Assembly (NCBI RefSeq): GCF_034424315.1
Contig: NZ_CP139972.1
Span: 7,014,501 to 7,078,500 of the forward strand
Length of the DNA: 64,000 nucleotides
Reading direction: 5' to 3'
Source: Chitinophaga sancti
GTDB taxonomy: Bacteria; Bacteroidota; Bacteroidia; Chitinophagales; Chitinophagaceae
Shown: piece after piece, positions 28,034 through 36,424 of the stretch
Layout of the letters: every line of letters starts with the position of its first letter
Position numbering within the stretch: the stretch's first letter is position 1
Made by a program: the position numbers and the translations under genes
Notes under the pieces: generated by a model
Databases searched by the model: none
The model's input: the letters and a program-made list of their open reading frames with translations, nothing else
What the model was told of the DNA's origin: nothing

Positions 28034-28861
28034 ATGATCATAGACGCTCACCAGCATTTTTGGCAATATCATCCTGTAAGGGATGCCTGGATCACTGATG
28101 ATATGAAAGTGATTCAGCAGGATTTTCTTCCACAACACCTGCAACCGGTTTTGGCGCAAAACAATGTAGATGGCTGTGTCGCAGTACAGGCAGACCAGTC
28201 AGAAGTAGAAACTGATTTCCTGTTGGGCCTTGCTGCCGGGCATGATTTTATTAAAGGCATAGTGGGATGGATAGATCTGCGCGATGCAGATCTTGAATAC
28301 AGGCTGGCACATTATAGCCAGTTTCCTGTGCTGAAAGGTTTCAGGCATATTGTTCAGGGCGAGCCTGATCCCGCATTTATTATCAGGGAAGACTTTTGCA
28401 GGGGTATACATCTCCTTTCCAAATATAATTTTACTTACGACATCCTGGTTTACCCGGTACAACTGCCGGCAGTAAGCACGTTTGTACAAAAATTTCCGGA
28501 TCACAGGCTGGTAATTGATCATCTGGCCAAGCCTTATATCAGGACCGGGGATGTGGATAACTGGGCTAAACAAATGCGGGCTATCGCGCAGTATCCGCAT
28601 GTATATTGTAAACTCAGTGGTATGGTTACAGAAGCTGATTGGAACAACTGGGAACCGGCACATTTTGCGCCATTCCTGGAAGTATGCCTGGAAGCTTTTG
28701 GCCCCGACAGACTATTGTTTGGCTCCGACTGGCCGGTATGCCAGGTAGCAGGTAGCTATACACAGGTAAAAGCAATTGTAACTGATTATATCAGTAAGCT
28801 TTCATCAGCAGAGCAGGCGAAAATAATGGGAGGAAATGCGATTGCATTTTATGGCCTATAA
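28034..28861 (+). CDS. Amidohydrolase, probable L-fucono-1,5-lactonase
   Basis: A 275-residue metal-dependent TIM-barrel hydrolase of the amidohydrolase_2 (COG3618) group. It begins MIIDAHQHFWQYHP, with the HxH metal ligands, and closes with 'LLFGSDWPVCQVAG', which carries the catalytic Asp. It also has 'HLAKPYIRTG' and 'YCKLSGMVTEADW'. COG3618 lactonases open fuconolactone produced by fucose dehydrogenase, and the dehydrogenase gene follows 45 bp later. Confidence 0.82.
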   Translation: MIIDAHQHFWQYHPVRDAWITDDMKVIQQDFLPQHLQPVLAQNNVDGCVAVQADQSEVETDFLLGLAAGHDFIKGIVGWIDLRDADLEYRLAHYSQFPVLKGFRHIVQGEPDPAFIIREDFCRGIHLLSKYNFTYDILVYPVQLPAVSTFVQKFPDHRLVIDHLAKPYIRTGDVDNWAKQMRAIAQYPHVYCKLSGMVTEADWNNWEPAHFAPFLEVCLEAFGPDRLLFGSDWPVCQVAGSYTQVKAIVTDYISKLSSAEQAKIMGGNAIAFYGL

Positions 28862-28906
28862 AACTAAACACATAACATTATTCTAAACAATATTTAAATC
28901 TTTCAC

Positions 28907-29689
28907 ATGGATCTGGGATTAAAGGATAAAGTATTTATTGTTACCGGCGGTGCAAAAGGAATAGGCGAAGCCATCTGCAAACTGATAGCCGCTGAAGGCG
29001 GTATTACCGTAGTGACTGGAAGAAATGCAGCCGATAATGATAAAACTATAGCTGCGATCAAAGCTAACGGTGGCAAAGCGTTTAACGTTGCTGCCGAATT
29101 GAGCAAAGTGGAAGATTGTAAAAAAGTAATTGACCTGGTAATAGCCGAATATGGCCGCATCGATGGTCTTGTAAACAATGCCGGCGTGAATGACGGAGTG
29201 GGCCTGGAAAACGGCAGCCCGGAAAAATTCATGGCCTCTCTTCAGAAAAACCTTTCTCACTATTATAACCTTGCGCACTACGCACTGCCTTACCTGAAAA
29301 CGACTAAGGGCAGCATCTTAAATATCGGCTCCAAAGTAGCTGAAACCGGTCAGGGTAATACCAGCGGTTACGCAGCCTCAAAAGGTGGTATCAATGCACT
29401 GACCCGTGAATGGGCAGTAGAATTGCTGCCTTACGGCATCCGCGTAAATACCGTGATCCCTGCAGAAGTATGGACCCCTCTTTATGAAAACTGGATCAAA
29501 TCCTTGCCTGATCCAAAGGAGAAACTGGCTGCTATCGTATCTAAAATTCCTTTAGAGAAGAGAATGACCACCTCCGAAGAAATTGCTAACATGACAGTAT
29601 TTTTATTGTCCAACGCATCGTCTCATACTACCGGCCAGATTATCTATGTAGATGGTGGTTATACCCATCTGGACAGATCTGTGAGCTAG
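28907..29689 (+). CDS. SDR oxidoreductase, probable L-fucose dehydrogenase
   Basis: A 260-residue short-chain dehydrogenase. The glycine loop is TGGAKGIGEA (about 13-22), NNAGVN follows, the catalytic Ser is in 'NIGSKVAETG' and Tyr/Lys are in 'YAASKGGINAL'. The C-terminus is 'QIIYVDGGYTHLDRSVS'. The opening 'LGLKDKVFIVTGGAKGIGE' and the 'YTHLDR' tail are what I associate with bacterial L-fucose dehydrogenases, which oxidise C1 to the lactone. Located between the lactonase gene and the fucose porter gene, this is a better fucose dehydrogenase candidate than the SDR at 25 kb. Confidence 0.78.
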   Translation: MDLGLKDKVFIVTGGAKGIGEAICKLIAAEGGITVVTGRNAADNDKTIAAIKANGGKAFNVAAELSKVEDCKKVIDLVIAEYGRIDGLVNNAGVNDGVGLENGSPEKFMASLQKNLSHYYNLAHYALPYLKTTKGSILNIGSKVAETGQGNTSGYAASKGGINALTREWAVELLPYGIRVNTVIPAEVWTPLYENWIKSLPDPKEKLAAIVSKIPLEKRMTTSEEIANMTVFLLSNASSHTTGQIIYVDGGYTHLDRSVS

Positions 29690-29719
29690 TCTATTTTTTA
29701 ATGTATTAAAATTTCCACA

Positions 29720-30964
29720 ATGGCCGGAGCCGCAATGCCCACTTCCACAGTTAAAGCAAACATTGATTCGAACAAAAGTTACCTGTTTCCATTTTTACTT
29801 GTAACAAGCCTGTTCTTTTTATGGGGATTTGCTTATGGATTGCTCGACATTTTAAATAAGCATTTTCAGGATGTATTGGAAGTTACCAAGAGAAGGTCCA
29901 CCCTGTTGCAGTTTGCTTATTTCGGCGCTTACTTCCTCATGGCATTACCGGCGGGTTTCTTCATGAATAAATACGGTTACAAAAAGGGTATCCTGTTGGG
30001 ACTGCTGTTGTATGCAGCAGGTGCATTTTTGTTTTATCCAGCTGCAGGTGCACTGAGTTTCAACGGTTTCCTGGCAGCATTGTTTATCCTTGCCTGCGGT
30101 TTGGCCTGTCTTGAAACGGCGGCAAATCCTTATGTAACAGTATTAGGTAAAAGTGAGACGTCCGAGTTTCGCCTCAACTTATCCCAGTGTTTCAATGGCG
30201 CGGGTTCCTCATTAGGTGCTTATATCGGCGGACAATTGTTCCTGCAGGAGCAAACAATAGCAGCAGATGCTAAGGACCTCTCTATTGTGCAGACAACCTA
30301 TCTCGTTATAGGTATCGTTGTGGTCCTGATTGCCATGTTCTTTTTCCGTACTCCTTTACCGGAAATCAGGGAAGATAAGGAGGCTGGAAACGAGGCCGGT
30401 ATAAAAGCAAGGCCATTATTTTCCCATTCTCATTTTGTATGGGGTATCATTACCCAGTTCTTTTATGTAGCTGCCCAGGTAGGCGTGGCTGCGTTATTCA
30501 TAAACTATGTCACGGAATACTGGAAGGGCACCAGCAGTAGACAGGCCTCTTCATTACTGGCAATCGGCCTGGGATTATTCCTGGCAGGCAGGTTTGTAGG
30601 TACCGCTATCATGCGGAAAATAAGGCCGAATAAGTTGTTGATGGTCTACGCATTTATCAACATGCTCCTTTGCATACTGGTGATTGCCGGCCAGGGAGAG
30701 ATCTCTGTATATGCGTTGATGGCTATTTTCTTCTTCATGTCTATCATGTTCCCTTCCATCTTTGCCTTAGGAGTAAAAGACCTGGGAATGCATACCAAAA
30801 AAGCGTCTTCCTTCCAGATCATGGCCATCGTAGGTGGCGCAATTGTGCCTTATGTAATGGGTACAGTTGCTGATTTACAATCTACAGCCATGGCCTATGT
30901 AATACCAATGCTCTGTTTCGCGGTGGTGTTCTACTTTGGTGGCTGGGGCTACAAACAACGATGA
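29720..30964 (+). CDS. fucP: L-fucose:H+ symporter family permease
   Basis: A 414-residue major-facilitator protein with about 12 transmembrane segments. The FHS-family start 'FLLVTSLFFLWGFAYGLLD ' is followed by ILNKHFQ and 'FAYFGAYFLMALPAGFFM', and 'GLACLETAANPYVTVLG' marks the fucose/glucose/galactose porter group. It imports fucose across the inner membrane for the oxidative enzymes encoded upstream. Last gene of the cluster, with a terminator 20 bases after the stop. Confidence 0.87.
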   Translation: MAGAAMPTSTVKANIDSNKSYLFPFLLVTSLFFLWGFAYGLLDILNKHFQDVLEVTKRRSTLLQFAYFGAYFLMALPAGFFMNKYGYKKGILLGLLLYAAGAFLFYPAAGALSFNGFLAALFILACGLACLETAANPYVTVLGKSETSEFRLNLSQCFNGAGSSLGAYIGGQLFLQEQTIAADAKDLSIVQTTYLVIGIVVVLIAMFFFRTPLPEIREDKEAGNEAGIKARPLFSHSHFVWGIITQFFYVAAQVGVAALFINYVTEYWKGTSSRQASSLLAIGLGLFLAGRFVGTAIMRKIRPNKLLMVYAFINMLLCILVIAGQGEISVYALMAIFFFMSIMFPSIFALGVKDLGMHTKKASSFQIMAIVGGAIVPYVMGTVADLQSTAMAYVIPMLCFAVVFYFGGWGYKQR

Positions 30965-30984
30965 TTTTCATCATGAAATATGTA

Positions 30985-31021
30985 AATAGCTTCTGCCATC
31001 CGCAGAAGCTATTTTTTTTTG
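30985..31021 (+). terminator. terminator of fucose cluster
   Basis: AATAGCTTCTGC (30985-30996) / GCAGAAGCTATT (31002-31013) with a 5-base loop and a T run to 31020. It ends 15 bases before the MbnP-like gene's ATG. Confidence 0.85.
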
Positions 31022-31035
31022 ACTACATTCGGTTC

Positions 31036-31743
31036 ATGAATCGCTTATTGCTATTCTTCTCCCTTTTGATCGGTAAGGCGGCCCTTTCACAATCCGTCAC
31101 ACTCACCCTGACCCACGAGGTGAACCATCAGGCTATGCGGGCAAATAAAACTTATTACACCGCACAGGGAGATACCTTTACCATTACGAAGTTCAAATAT
31201 TATCTCAGTAATTTCTCTTTTACAGATGAACTGGGGCAGGTGCTGACACTTAGCCCCGAATACTTCCTGGTCAGTGAGGATAGTATTGCCAGTAAAAAGA
31301 TCGTGCTTACAGGATTGCCATTGGGGCGATTTAAGGCCATTTCTTTTATGATCGGCGTGGATAGTATCATGAACTGTACCGGTGCACAAAGCGGCGCTTT
31401 AGACCCTGTTTATGGCATGTTCTGGACCTGGAACAGCGGTTATATTATGGCAAAGCTGGAAGGTACCTCTCCGGCCTCCCGCTTACCCGGGCATGCATTG
31501 CAGTTTCACATCGGTGGTTACAGGGGTGCACATCAGTCTCAGCGGATAGTACAGCTACCTGTGCCTTTTGAAGTGAGCGCAGAGAAAACTGCTGCCATCA
31601 ACCTGGTGGCTGATGCCGGCACATGGTTCAATGGCCCAAATCCCATCCGCTTCAGCGAAACGGCGGGTTTTATGACACCGGGTATGATAGGTGACCGGAT
31701 CGCTGATAATTACAGTCATATGTTTTCCATTAAAATGAAATAA
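31036..31743 (+). CDS. MbnP-family exported copper-binding protein
   Basis: A 235-residue protein with signal peptide MNRLLLFFSLLIGKAALSQS. The body matches the MbnP pattern: 'FTITKFKYYLSNFSFTDE', 'FMIGVDSIMNCTGAQSGALD' (loosely, family GVD..N), the invariant 'GMFWTWNSGYIMAKLEG', a Gly/His strand 'ALQFHIGGYRG', and a 'NYSHMF' end. In characterised MbnP a Trp is converted to kynurenine by its di-haem partner, creating a copper site. The partner gene here overlaps by one base (TAATG). The frame is open from 30961, but the fucP terminator and the signal peptide place the start at 31036. Confidence 0.82.
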   Translation: MNRLLLFFSLLIGKAALSQSVTLTLTHEVNHQAMRANKTYYTAQGDTFTITKFKYYLSNFSFTDELGQVLTLSPEYFLVSEDSIASKKIVLTGLPLGRFKAISFMIGVDSIMNCTGAQSGALDPVYGMFWTWNSGYIMAKLEGTSPASRLPGHALQFHIGGYRGAHQSQRIVQLPVPFEVSAEKTAAINLVADAGTWFNGPNPIRFSETAGFMTPGMIGDRIADNYSHMFSIKMK

Positions 31744-32789
31744 TGAATCTGAAGACAACATTTGTAATCATGGCATTCTGCCTGTTCCTGCTGGGCATAA
31801 GTTTCAGGGGGAGGGGGCCGGGGCCTGGTGTCACATATGTAACGCTTAGCTTACCTGATAGTCTGCCGAAACCTGCATATGATTTTTCTAAGAATCCATT
31901 GACAAAAGAAGGCATTGCACTGGGCAGATACCTGTTCTATGATCCTAAGTTATCAAGGGATAGTTCTGTTTCCTGTGGATTCTGCCATCAGCAGGTCGCG
32001 GCATTCGGGCATTTTGACCATGCATTGGCGCATGGCGTATATGGCAGGCTGGGAAAACGTTCTGTACCCACTTTATTCAACCTCATCTGGCAAAAGGATT
32101 TCATGTGGGATGGAGGGGTCAATCACCTGGACGTACAACCGATGTCGCCTATCATAGCGGAAAATGAAATGGATATGCCATTGAATGAACTGGTAGAGCG
32201 ACTTAAGTGTAATGAGAAATACCAGCAGCTATTCAAGGCGGCTTATGGTACGGAAGAGGTGACCAGTCAGCGAATGTTCAAAGCCCTGGTGCAGTTCATG
32301 GCCACCATGATCAGCTTTGACAGCAGATATGACAGCGTGAAAAGGGGAGCACCAGGTGTTGCATTCACGGCCGAAGAAGCAGGAGGATACACTACTTTCA
32401 GGCAGAAATGTGCTGGCTGTCATAAAGAACCTTTTTTTACAGACTTCAGTGCAAGAAATAATGGACTGCCTTATAGCCCGAATATGAATGATATGGGGCG
32501 GATGCGCATCACGAATAATACAGGAGATTATATGAAGTTTAAAGTGCCATCCTTGCGTAATGTATTGGTGAGTGCTCCTTATATGCACGACGGCCGTTTC
32601 TTCGATATTTTCCAGGTGTTTGCCATGTATGATCATGGACAGGAGAAAGGAAATACCGTTGATCCTTTAGTACGCGATATGAAATTGTCGCCAAAGGAAC
32701 AACGGCAGCTCTATATGTTTTTAAACACCCTGACGGATAAACATTTTCTAAAGAATGAAGCCTATAGTGAGGTGATGATAGAAGATTAA
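31743..32789 (+). CDS. MbnH/MauG-like di-haem cytochrome c peroxidase
   Basis: A 348-residue exported di-haem enzyme. An N-terminal hydrophobic segment (about 5-20) is followed by two CxxCH sites, CGFCH at 78-82 and CAGCH at 223-227, plus the family loops 'GLPYSPNMNDMGRM' and 'APYMHDGRFFDIFQV'. Haems are attached outside the cytoplasm. Pairing with an MbnP-type protein identifies the MbnH branch of the peroxidase/MauG superfamily, which performs Trp oxidation on its partner rather than simple peroxide removal. It ends one base before the stop of the convergent tag gene. Confidence 0.83.
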   Translation: MNLKTTFVIMAFCLFLLGISFRGRGPGPGVTYVTLSLPDSLPKPAYDFSKNPLTKEGIALGRYLFYDPKLSRDSSVSCGFCHQQVAAFGHFDHALAHGVYGRLGKRSVPTLFNLIWQKDFMWDGGVNHLDVQPMSPIIAENEMDMPLNELVERLKCNEKYQQLFKAAYGTEEVTSQRMFKALVQFMATMISFDSRYDSVKRGAPGVAFTAEEAGGYTTFRQKCAGCHKEPFFTDFSARNNGLPYSPNMNDMGRMRITNNTGDYMKFKVPSLRNVLVSAPYMHDGRFFDIFQVFAMYDHGQEKGNTVDPLVRDMKLSPKEQRQLYMFLNTLTDKHFLKNEAYSEVMIED

Positions 32790-33353
32790 TTATTTCTTCT
32801 TTCTCTTCCAGCAGTCAGCTACGTGATCATCCACCATTCCTGTTGCCTGCATAAATGCATAGCAGATGGTAGAACCTACGAACTTAAATCCACGCTTGAG
32901 CAGGTCCTTGCTCATGGCATCAGAAATAGCAGTTTTAGCAGGCACTTCGCCCAGGGATTTGAAATGATTGACGATCGGTTTGCCACCTACAAAACTCCAG
33001 ATGTATGTATCAAAACTGCCGAATTCCTTTTGTATTTCCAGGAATGCTTTCGCATTGAGGATCGTTCCATTTATTTTGAGGCGGTTACGGATAATACCAG
33101 CATCTGCCATGAGTGCTTCAATCTTTTTATCCGTGTATTTGGAAATCTTTTTGGCATCCCAGTGATCAAATGCTTTGCGGTAGTTTTCTCTTTTGGTAAG
33201 CACGGTGTACCAGCTCAGGCCAGCCTGGGCACCTTCGAGATTAATCATTTCGAACAAGCGGGTGTCATCGTGCAGGGGAACGCCCCATTCATTGTCGTGG
33301 TAGTCTTTATAAAGCTGGTCTTTGGTAGACCAGGAGCAGCGATTTGGTTCCAT
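32790..33353 (-). CDS. tag: DNA-3-methyladenine glycosylase I
   Basis: A 187-residue base-excision enzyme removing 3-methyladenine from DNA. The typical start NRCSW (Zn Cys) and 'DYHDNEWGVPLHDD' are followed by 'INLEGAQAGLSWYTVLTKR' with the catalytic Glu, a 'SFVGGKPIVN' loop, and Zn ligands near the C-terminus (HVADC). Full length. Its stop abuts the mbnH-like stop on the opposite strand. Confidence 0.93.
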   Translation of the reverse strand: MEPNRCSWSTKDQLYKDYHDNEWGVPLHDDTRLFEMINLEGAQAGLSWYTVLTKRENYRKAFDHWDAKKISKYTDKKIEALMADAGIIRNRLKINGTILNAKAFLEIQKEFGSFDTYIWSFVGGKPIVNHFKSLGEVPAKTAISDAMSKDLLKRGFKFVGSTICYAFMQATGMVDDHVADCWKRKKK

Positions 33354-33426
33354 AGCTGCAATTTAAACAAAAAGGGGGCGACTCATAGGTATTATGAGGC
33401 AGGTTTTTACTTTTTATGTGCGATGC

Positions 33427-33966
33427 TTATGTAAGTGGTATTTCTTTCACCGTTTCATTTCCGGGTAAATCTACTGCTACGATGATTAATTTTCCCCTGG
33501 GGGGTAAGTGGCTTGCCTGGTAGTACCAGTTCACGCCATTTCTGCCTAATACAGCCTGCCCTCTTTCCTGTAAATTACCTTGTGCATCGACTACACGTAC
33601 GCTTATTTCCGCTATCCTAAATTCATCTTTTGCAGTGACCACTACAGTGGTGTCTTCGAAGTGAATATCCTGGATTTCAGGAGATCTGTAAGCATCTTTC
33701 ACTGCCATATTAAAAGCGTTTTGCCCCGGTCCGGCCAGGGATTTGTAATATGCCTTTATTTCAGGATCCAGCAGGATGACCTTTGCATAAGCCGCCGCAA
33801 CTTTCATCTTATACCTGGCTTCGAGTTGATTCTTTGTGGGCTTTTTCTTTGACGGACCACGCTTCTTTGCGACAATGATCCTGCCATTCCGTTCGTAAAT
33901 CGTGATTTCATCGCCGAGGGAACCTCTAACAGCCTGAAGCAGTAAACTGTCTTTAACAATAGCCAT
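33427..33966 (-). CDS. Lineage-specific protein of unknown function
   Basis: 179 residues from the ATG ending at 33966. A longer frame to 34068 exists, but its extra 34 residues look non-coding and the MAIVKDSLLLQAVRGSLGDE start is more natural. The N-terminal third is very basic (VAKKRGPSKKKPTKNQ), followed by a helical stretch and a C-terminal beta-rich part ending 'KLIIVAVDLPGNETVKEI'. No signal peptide and no known domain. The basic stretch could bind nucleic acid; that is speculation. Confidence 0.5.
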   Translation of the reverse strand: MAIVKDSLLLQAVRGSLGDEITIYERNGRIIVAKKRGPSKKKPTKNQLEARYKMKVAAAYAKVILLDPEIKAYYKSLAGPGQNAFNMAVKDAYRSPEIQDIHFEDTTVVVTAKDEFRIAEISVRVVDAQGNLQERGQAVLGRNGVNWYYQASHLPPRGKLIIVAVDLPGNETVKEIPLT

Positions 33967-34140
33967 AACAAACAATTTTGGGATTATAAGATCAATAATA
34001 CTGATAAGTATTGGCATATAGTGCATCTTCGTTACTAAATGAGTACTAATACATCGCTTAATGCACACCTCAATATCTAATCGATATACAGGTGACCTTT
34101 TAATGTCCTTATAATGATCTTTTGGCCTTAGAGACAGGGT

Positions 34141-34183
34141 ATAGAAAAAGCCTCATCATTTTACATGATGAGGCTTTTTCTAT
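34141..34183. terminator. bidirectional terminator after DUF4954 gene
   Basis: A perfect 19-bp stem (34141-34159 with 34165-34183, arm ATAGAAAAAGCCTCATCAT) has a TTTAC loop, and the A/T-rich arm ends act as T tract on either strand. It lies just after the stop of the minus-strand gene ending at 34199. Confidence 0.8.
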
Positions 34184-34198
34184 GAGGTGTATAATAGC

Positions 34199-36409
34199 TT
34201 ATGCGAGCAATTTAATCAGCGTTTTGACTTTCTGTTTATATACAAGCAGGTCTTCCTTCGTTTGTTTGATAAAACTGTTGTCATCCAGTTTACCTACAAC
34301 CGCATCCATCTCTGCTTCATTTTCATATGTCATTTTTCTGAATGGATTCTCATAATCCTTCGCCCTGGATTTTTGAATATTTTCTGTCAGGACTGTTTGC
34401 GTTTGTATAGAAGCCTGCAAACATTCATCGAAGAAATCGATATTAAAATCAGCAATTGTTTTTTCCTGTACATACAGGAGTGATGCGATAGCATGCTGCA
34501 ATTTATCCGTAGCATATTGACTGCCTATCTCCTGGTATTTCGCATGCAGATCTGCCCAGCTATTGAGTTTGTTTGCGCGGATCTCTTCTTTCAGTGTATG
34601 CAGGGTAGATGCCGGCATCAGTTGTCCGCCTACATTATGCCAGGATTCGCGTTGTGCGGTGAGCGCAATGTTGTGAATAGCTTCAAATGTTTTGATGTCA
34701 TTTGTTTCTACAAACTGCATGACGTTTTTCACAGCATACAATACGATCAGTGCGCGGAACAGCGGATAGGTTTTGTGTACTTTCAATAAGAGCACTTCAC
34801 GGTTGCTATTTTCCACACCTTTTACAAGGATCTTTAGTTTCGCTACATCATTGGGGTGATTAAGCAGGAGATCCTGTCCTTTTTGCCGGTAATCCATTTC
34901 CGTCAGTTCGCTGTAATCAGTTGCTGTGTGCAGGTACCATGCCTTACCGGTAGCGGCTTCCATCAGTGCCATTGCATGAATCATTTCCTCCACGCTATCA
35001 GGTGCCAGGTAATCGTATTCGATCAGCTGTGTCTTATCTGTACGTTTGTCACGATCCAGGTATTTCCAGGAATTACGCGCCAGTGCATACATGTTATGCA
35101 GGAACCAGTAGCCGGTCATAATCTTCAGGCAATTATGCTGTTCGTCGTTAATGACCAGGCTGAATGGAAATGGAATGTCCATCTCCGCCATATAGTTGCC
35201 TTTGGCGATGAGGGTGAAGGTCGCAAAGCGGGAATTATGTTTCAGGCTTACGCAGAGGCCCGGCCAGAACCCACGTCCTGCAATGATTTCGCCATCGGGG
35301 CCTCTTGAATTATGATTGGAACCGATGGTGGCACCGGCAGCCATATTACTCTGGCCCATGATGAGTGCAGCACATAAGAAGGAGTTGTTATGGTGCTGTT
35401 CATGTGCCGGGAAGATCAGTGAATTCAATACTTCACAGCAGGAGATAGTGGCGTTGTTCCCTAAGTAGGAGTTGATCAGTCGCGCACCATACTTAAGCTG
35501 TGAATGTGATGCCATGATGAAGCGAACCGCTTTTACACCATAGAACACGCGGCATCCATAGCCTACAATGCCGTTCACCAGCTCACATCCTTCACCTATT
35601 TGTGTGGTAGCTTCTGCACTACTATTGATGGTAACATTCTTAATTTTATTCGCACCTTTCAGGTAAGCATCTGTGCCGATCATTACATCTTTCAGGATGC
35701 TCACATTCTTGATCACACATCGATCGCCTACCATACCGTAATAACCTCGTTTCTTGTCAAACTGTTGTTCGGTAAAGGATTTGAATTGATCCTGCAGCGC
35801 CTTGTCGTCGCGGTTGCGTGTCCACAGCCATGCGTCGCCGGGCAGCATGCCATCGAAAGGCATGATAGACCTGCCACCATTTTCGTTGCAGAGCTCCAGC
35901 CAGATGCGTACACTTTCGGGTTCGCCATCTTTCACTATACCGTTCCCGAATTTAGCATGACCGGTAGTGGCCATTTCATTCACATTACAGATCATCACTT
36001 CATTGCCGATCAGGTAATGGGAGAGGAAGTTCACATTGTGCACAACTACGTTGTCGCCGAAGTCGCAGGAAGCAATTGTACTATTGTACAAGCCCACGGG
36101 CAGTCGCAGGTTATGGAATTCCAGGAAGTAGGGTTCCAGTTTACCAATACGTACCAGGCCAAAGAAATGGCAATGCTTAACAAGTTGGGGATTGAACTCA
36201 TTCGTGACAGAAATATTGTTCCAGTTGTCAGAAGTGTTGTCATTTCTAACAAGGGTCTCTATCTCCAGAGCAGACAGGTGCCGGTAGATGTTTGACTTTC
36301 CCCATTGCTGATTACGGAGATAGTATTCATCTTTTCCTTCCGGCAGATAAGGCGCTGCTACAAAATTGTACCCCAGCTCAGTGAGCGGTTTTTTCTGTAT
36401 CAGGTTCAT
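34199..36409 (-). CDS. DUF4954 protein with left-handed beta-helix region
   Basis: A 736-residue protein of the DUF4954 family. Residues about 110-380 show hexapeptide-like turns ('TIASCDFGDNVVVHNV', 'GDRCVIKNVSILKDVMIG', 'YGARLINSYLGNNATISCC'), as in acyl- or nucleotidyl-transferases with a left-handed beta-helix. The C-terminal half is helical and belongs to no family I know. It lies 15 bp downstream of glmS on the same strand, so it shares that transcript. A role in amino-sugar or sugar-nucleotide metabolism is a reasonable inference from fold and context. Confidence 0.75.
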   Translation of the reverse strand: MNLIQKKPLTELGYNFVAAPYLPEGKDEYYLRNQQWGKSNIYRHLSALEIETLVRNDNTSDNWNNISVTNEFNPQLVKHCHFFGLVRIGKLEPYFLEFHNLRLPVGLYNSTIASCDFGDNVVVHNVNFLSHYLIGNEVMICNVNEMATTGHAKFGNGIVKDGEPESVRIWLELCNENGGRSIMPFDGMLPGDAWLWTRNRDDKALQDQFKSFTEQQFDKKRGYYGMVGDRCVIKNVSILKDVMIGTDAYLKGANKIKNVTINSSAEATTQIGEGCELVNGIVGYGCRVFYGVKAVRFIMASHSQLKYGARLINSYLGNNATISCCEVLNSLIFPAHEQHHNNSFLCAALIMGQSNMAAGATIGSNHNSRGPDGEIIAGRGFWPGLCVSLKHNSRFATFTLIAKGNYMAEMDIPFPFSLVINDEQHNCLKIMTGYWFLHNMYALARNSWKYLDRDKRTDKTQLIEYDYLAPDSVEEMIHAMALMEAATGKAWYLHTATDYSELTEMDYRQKGQDLLLNHPNDVAKLKILVKGVENSNREVLLLKVHKTYPLFRALIVLYAVKNVMQFVETNDIKTFEAIHNIALTAQRESWHNVGGQLMPASTLHTLKEEIRANKLNSWADLHAKYQEIGSQYATDKLQHAIASLLYVQEKTIADFNIDFFDECLQASIQTQTVLTENIQKSRAKDYENPFRKMTYENEAEMDAVVGKLDDNSFIKQTKEDLLVYKQKVKTLIKLLA

Positions 36410-36424
36410 GTAAGCGGTTTGATA

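Noticed and set aside
30961..31035. Upstream extension of the MbnP-like gene
   Set aside because: The extension runs through the fucP terminator hairpin and places 25 residues before a clear signal peptide.
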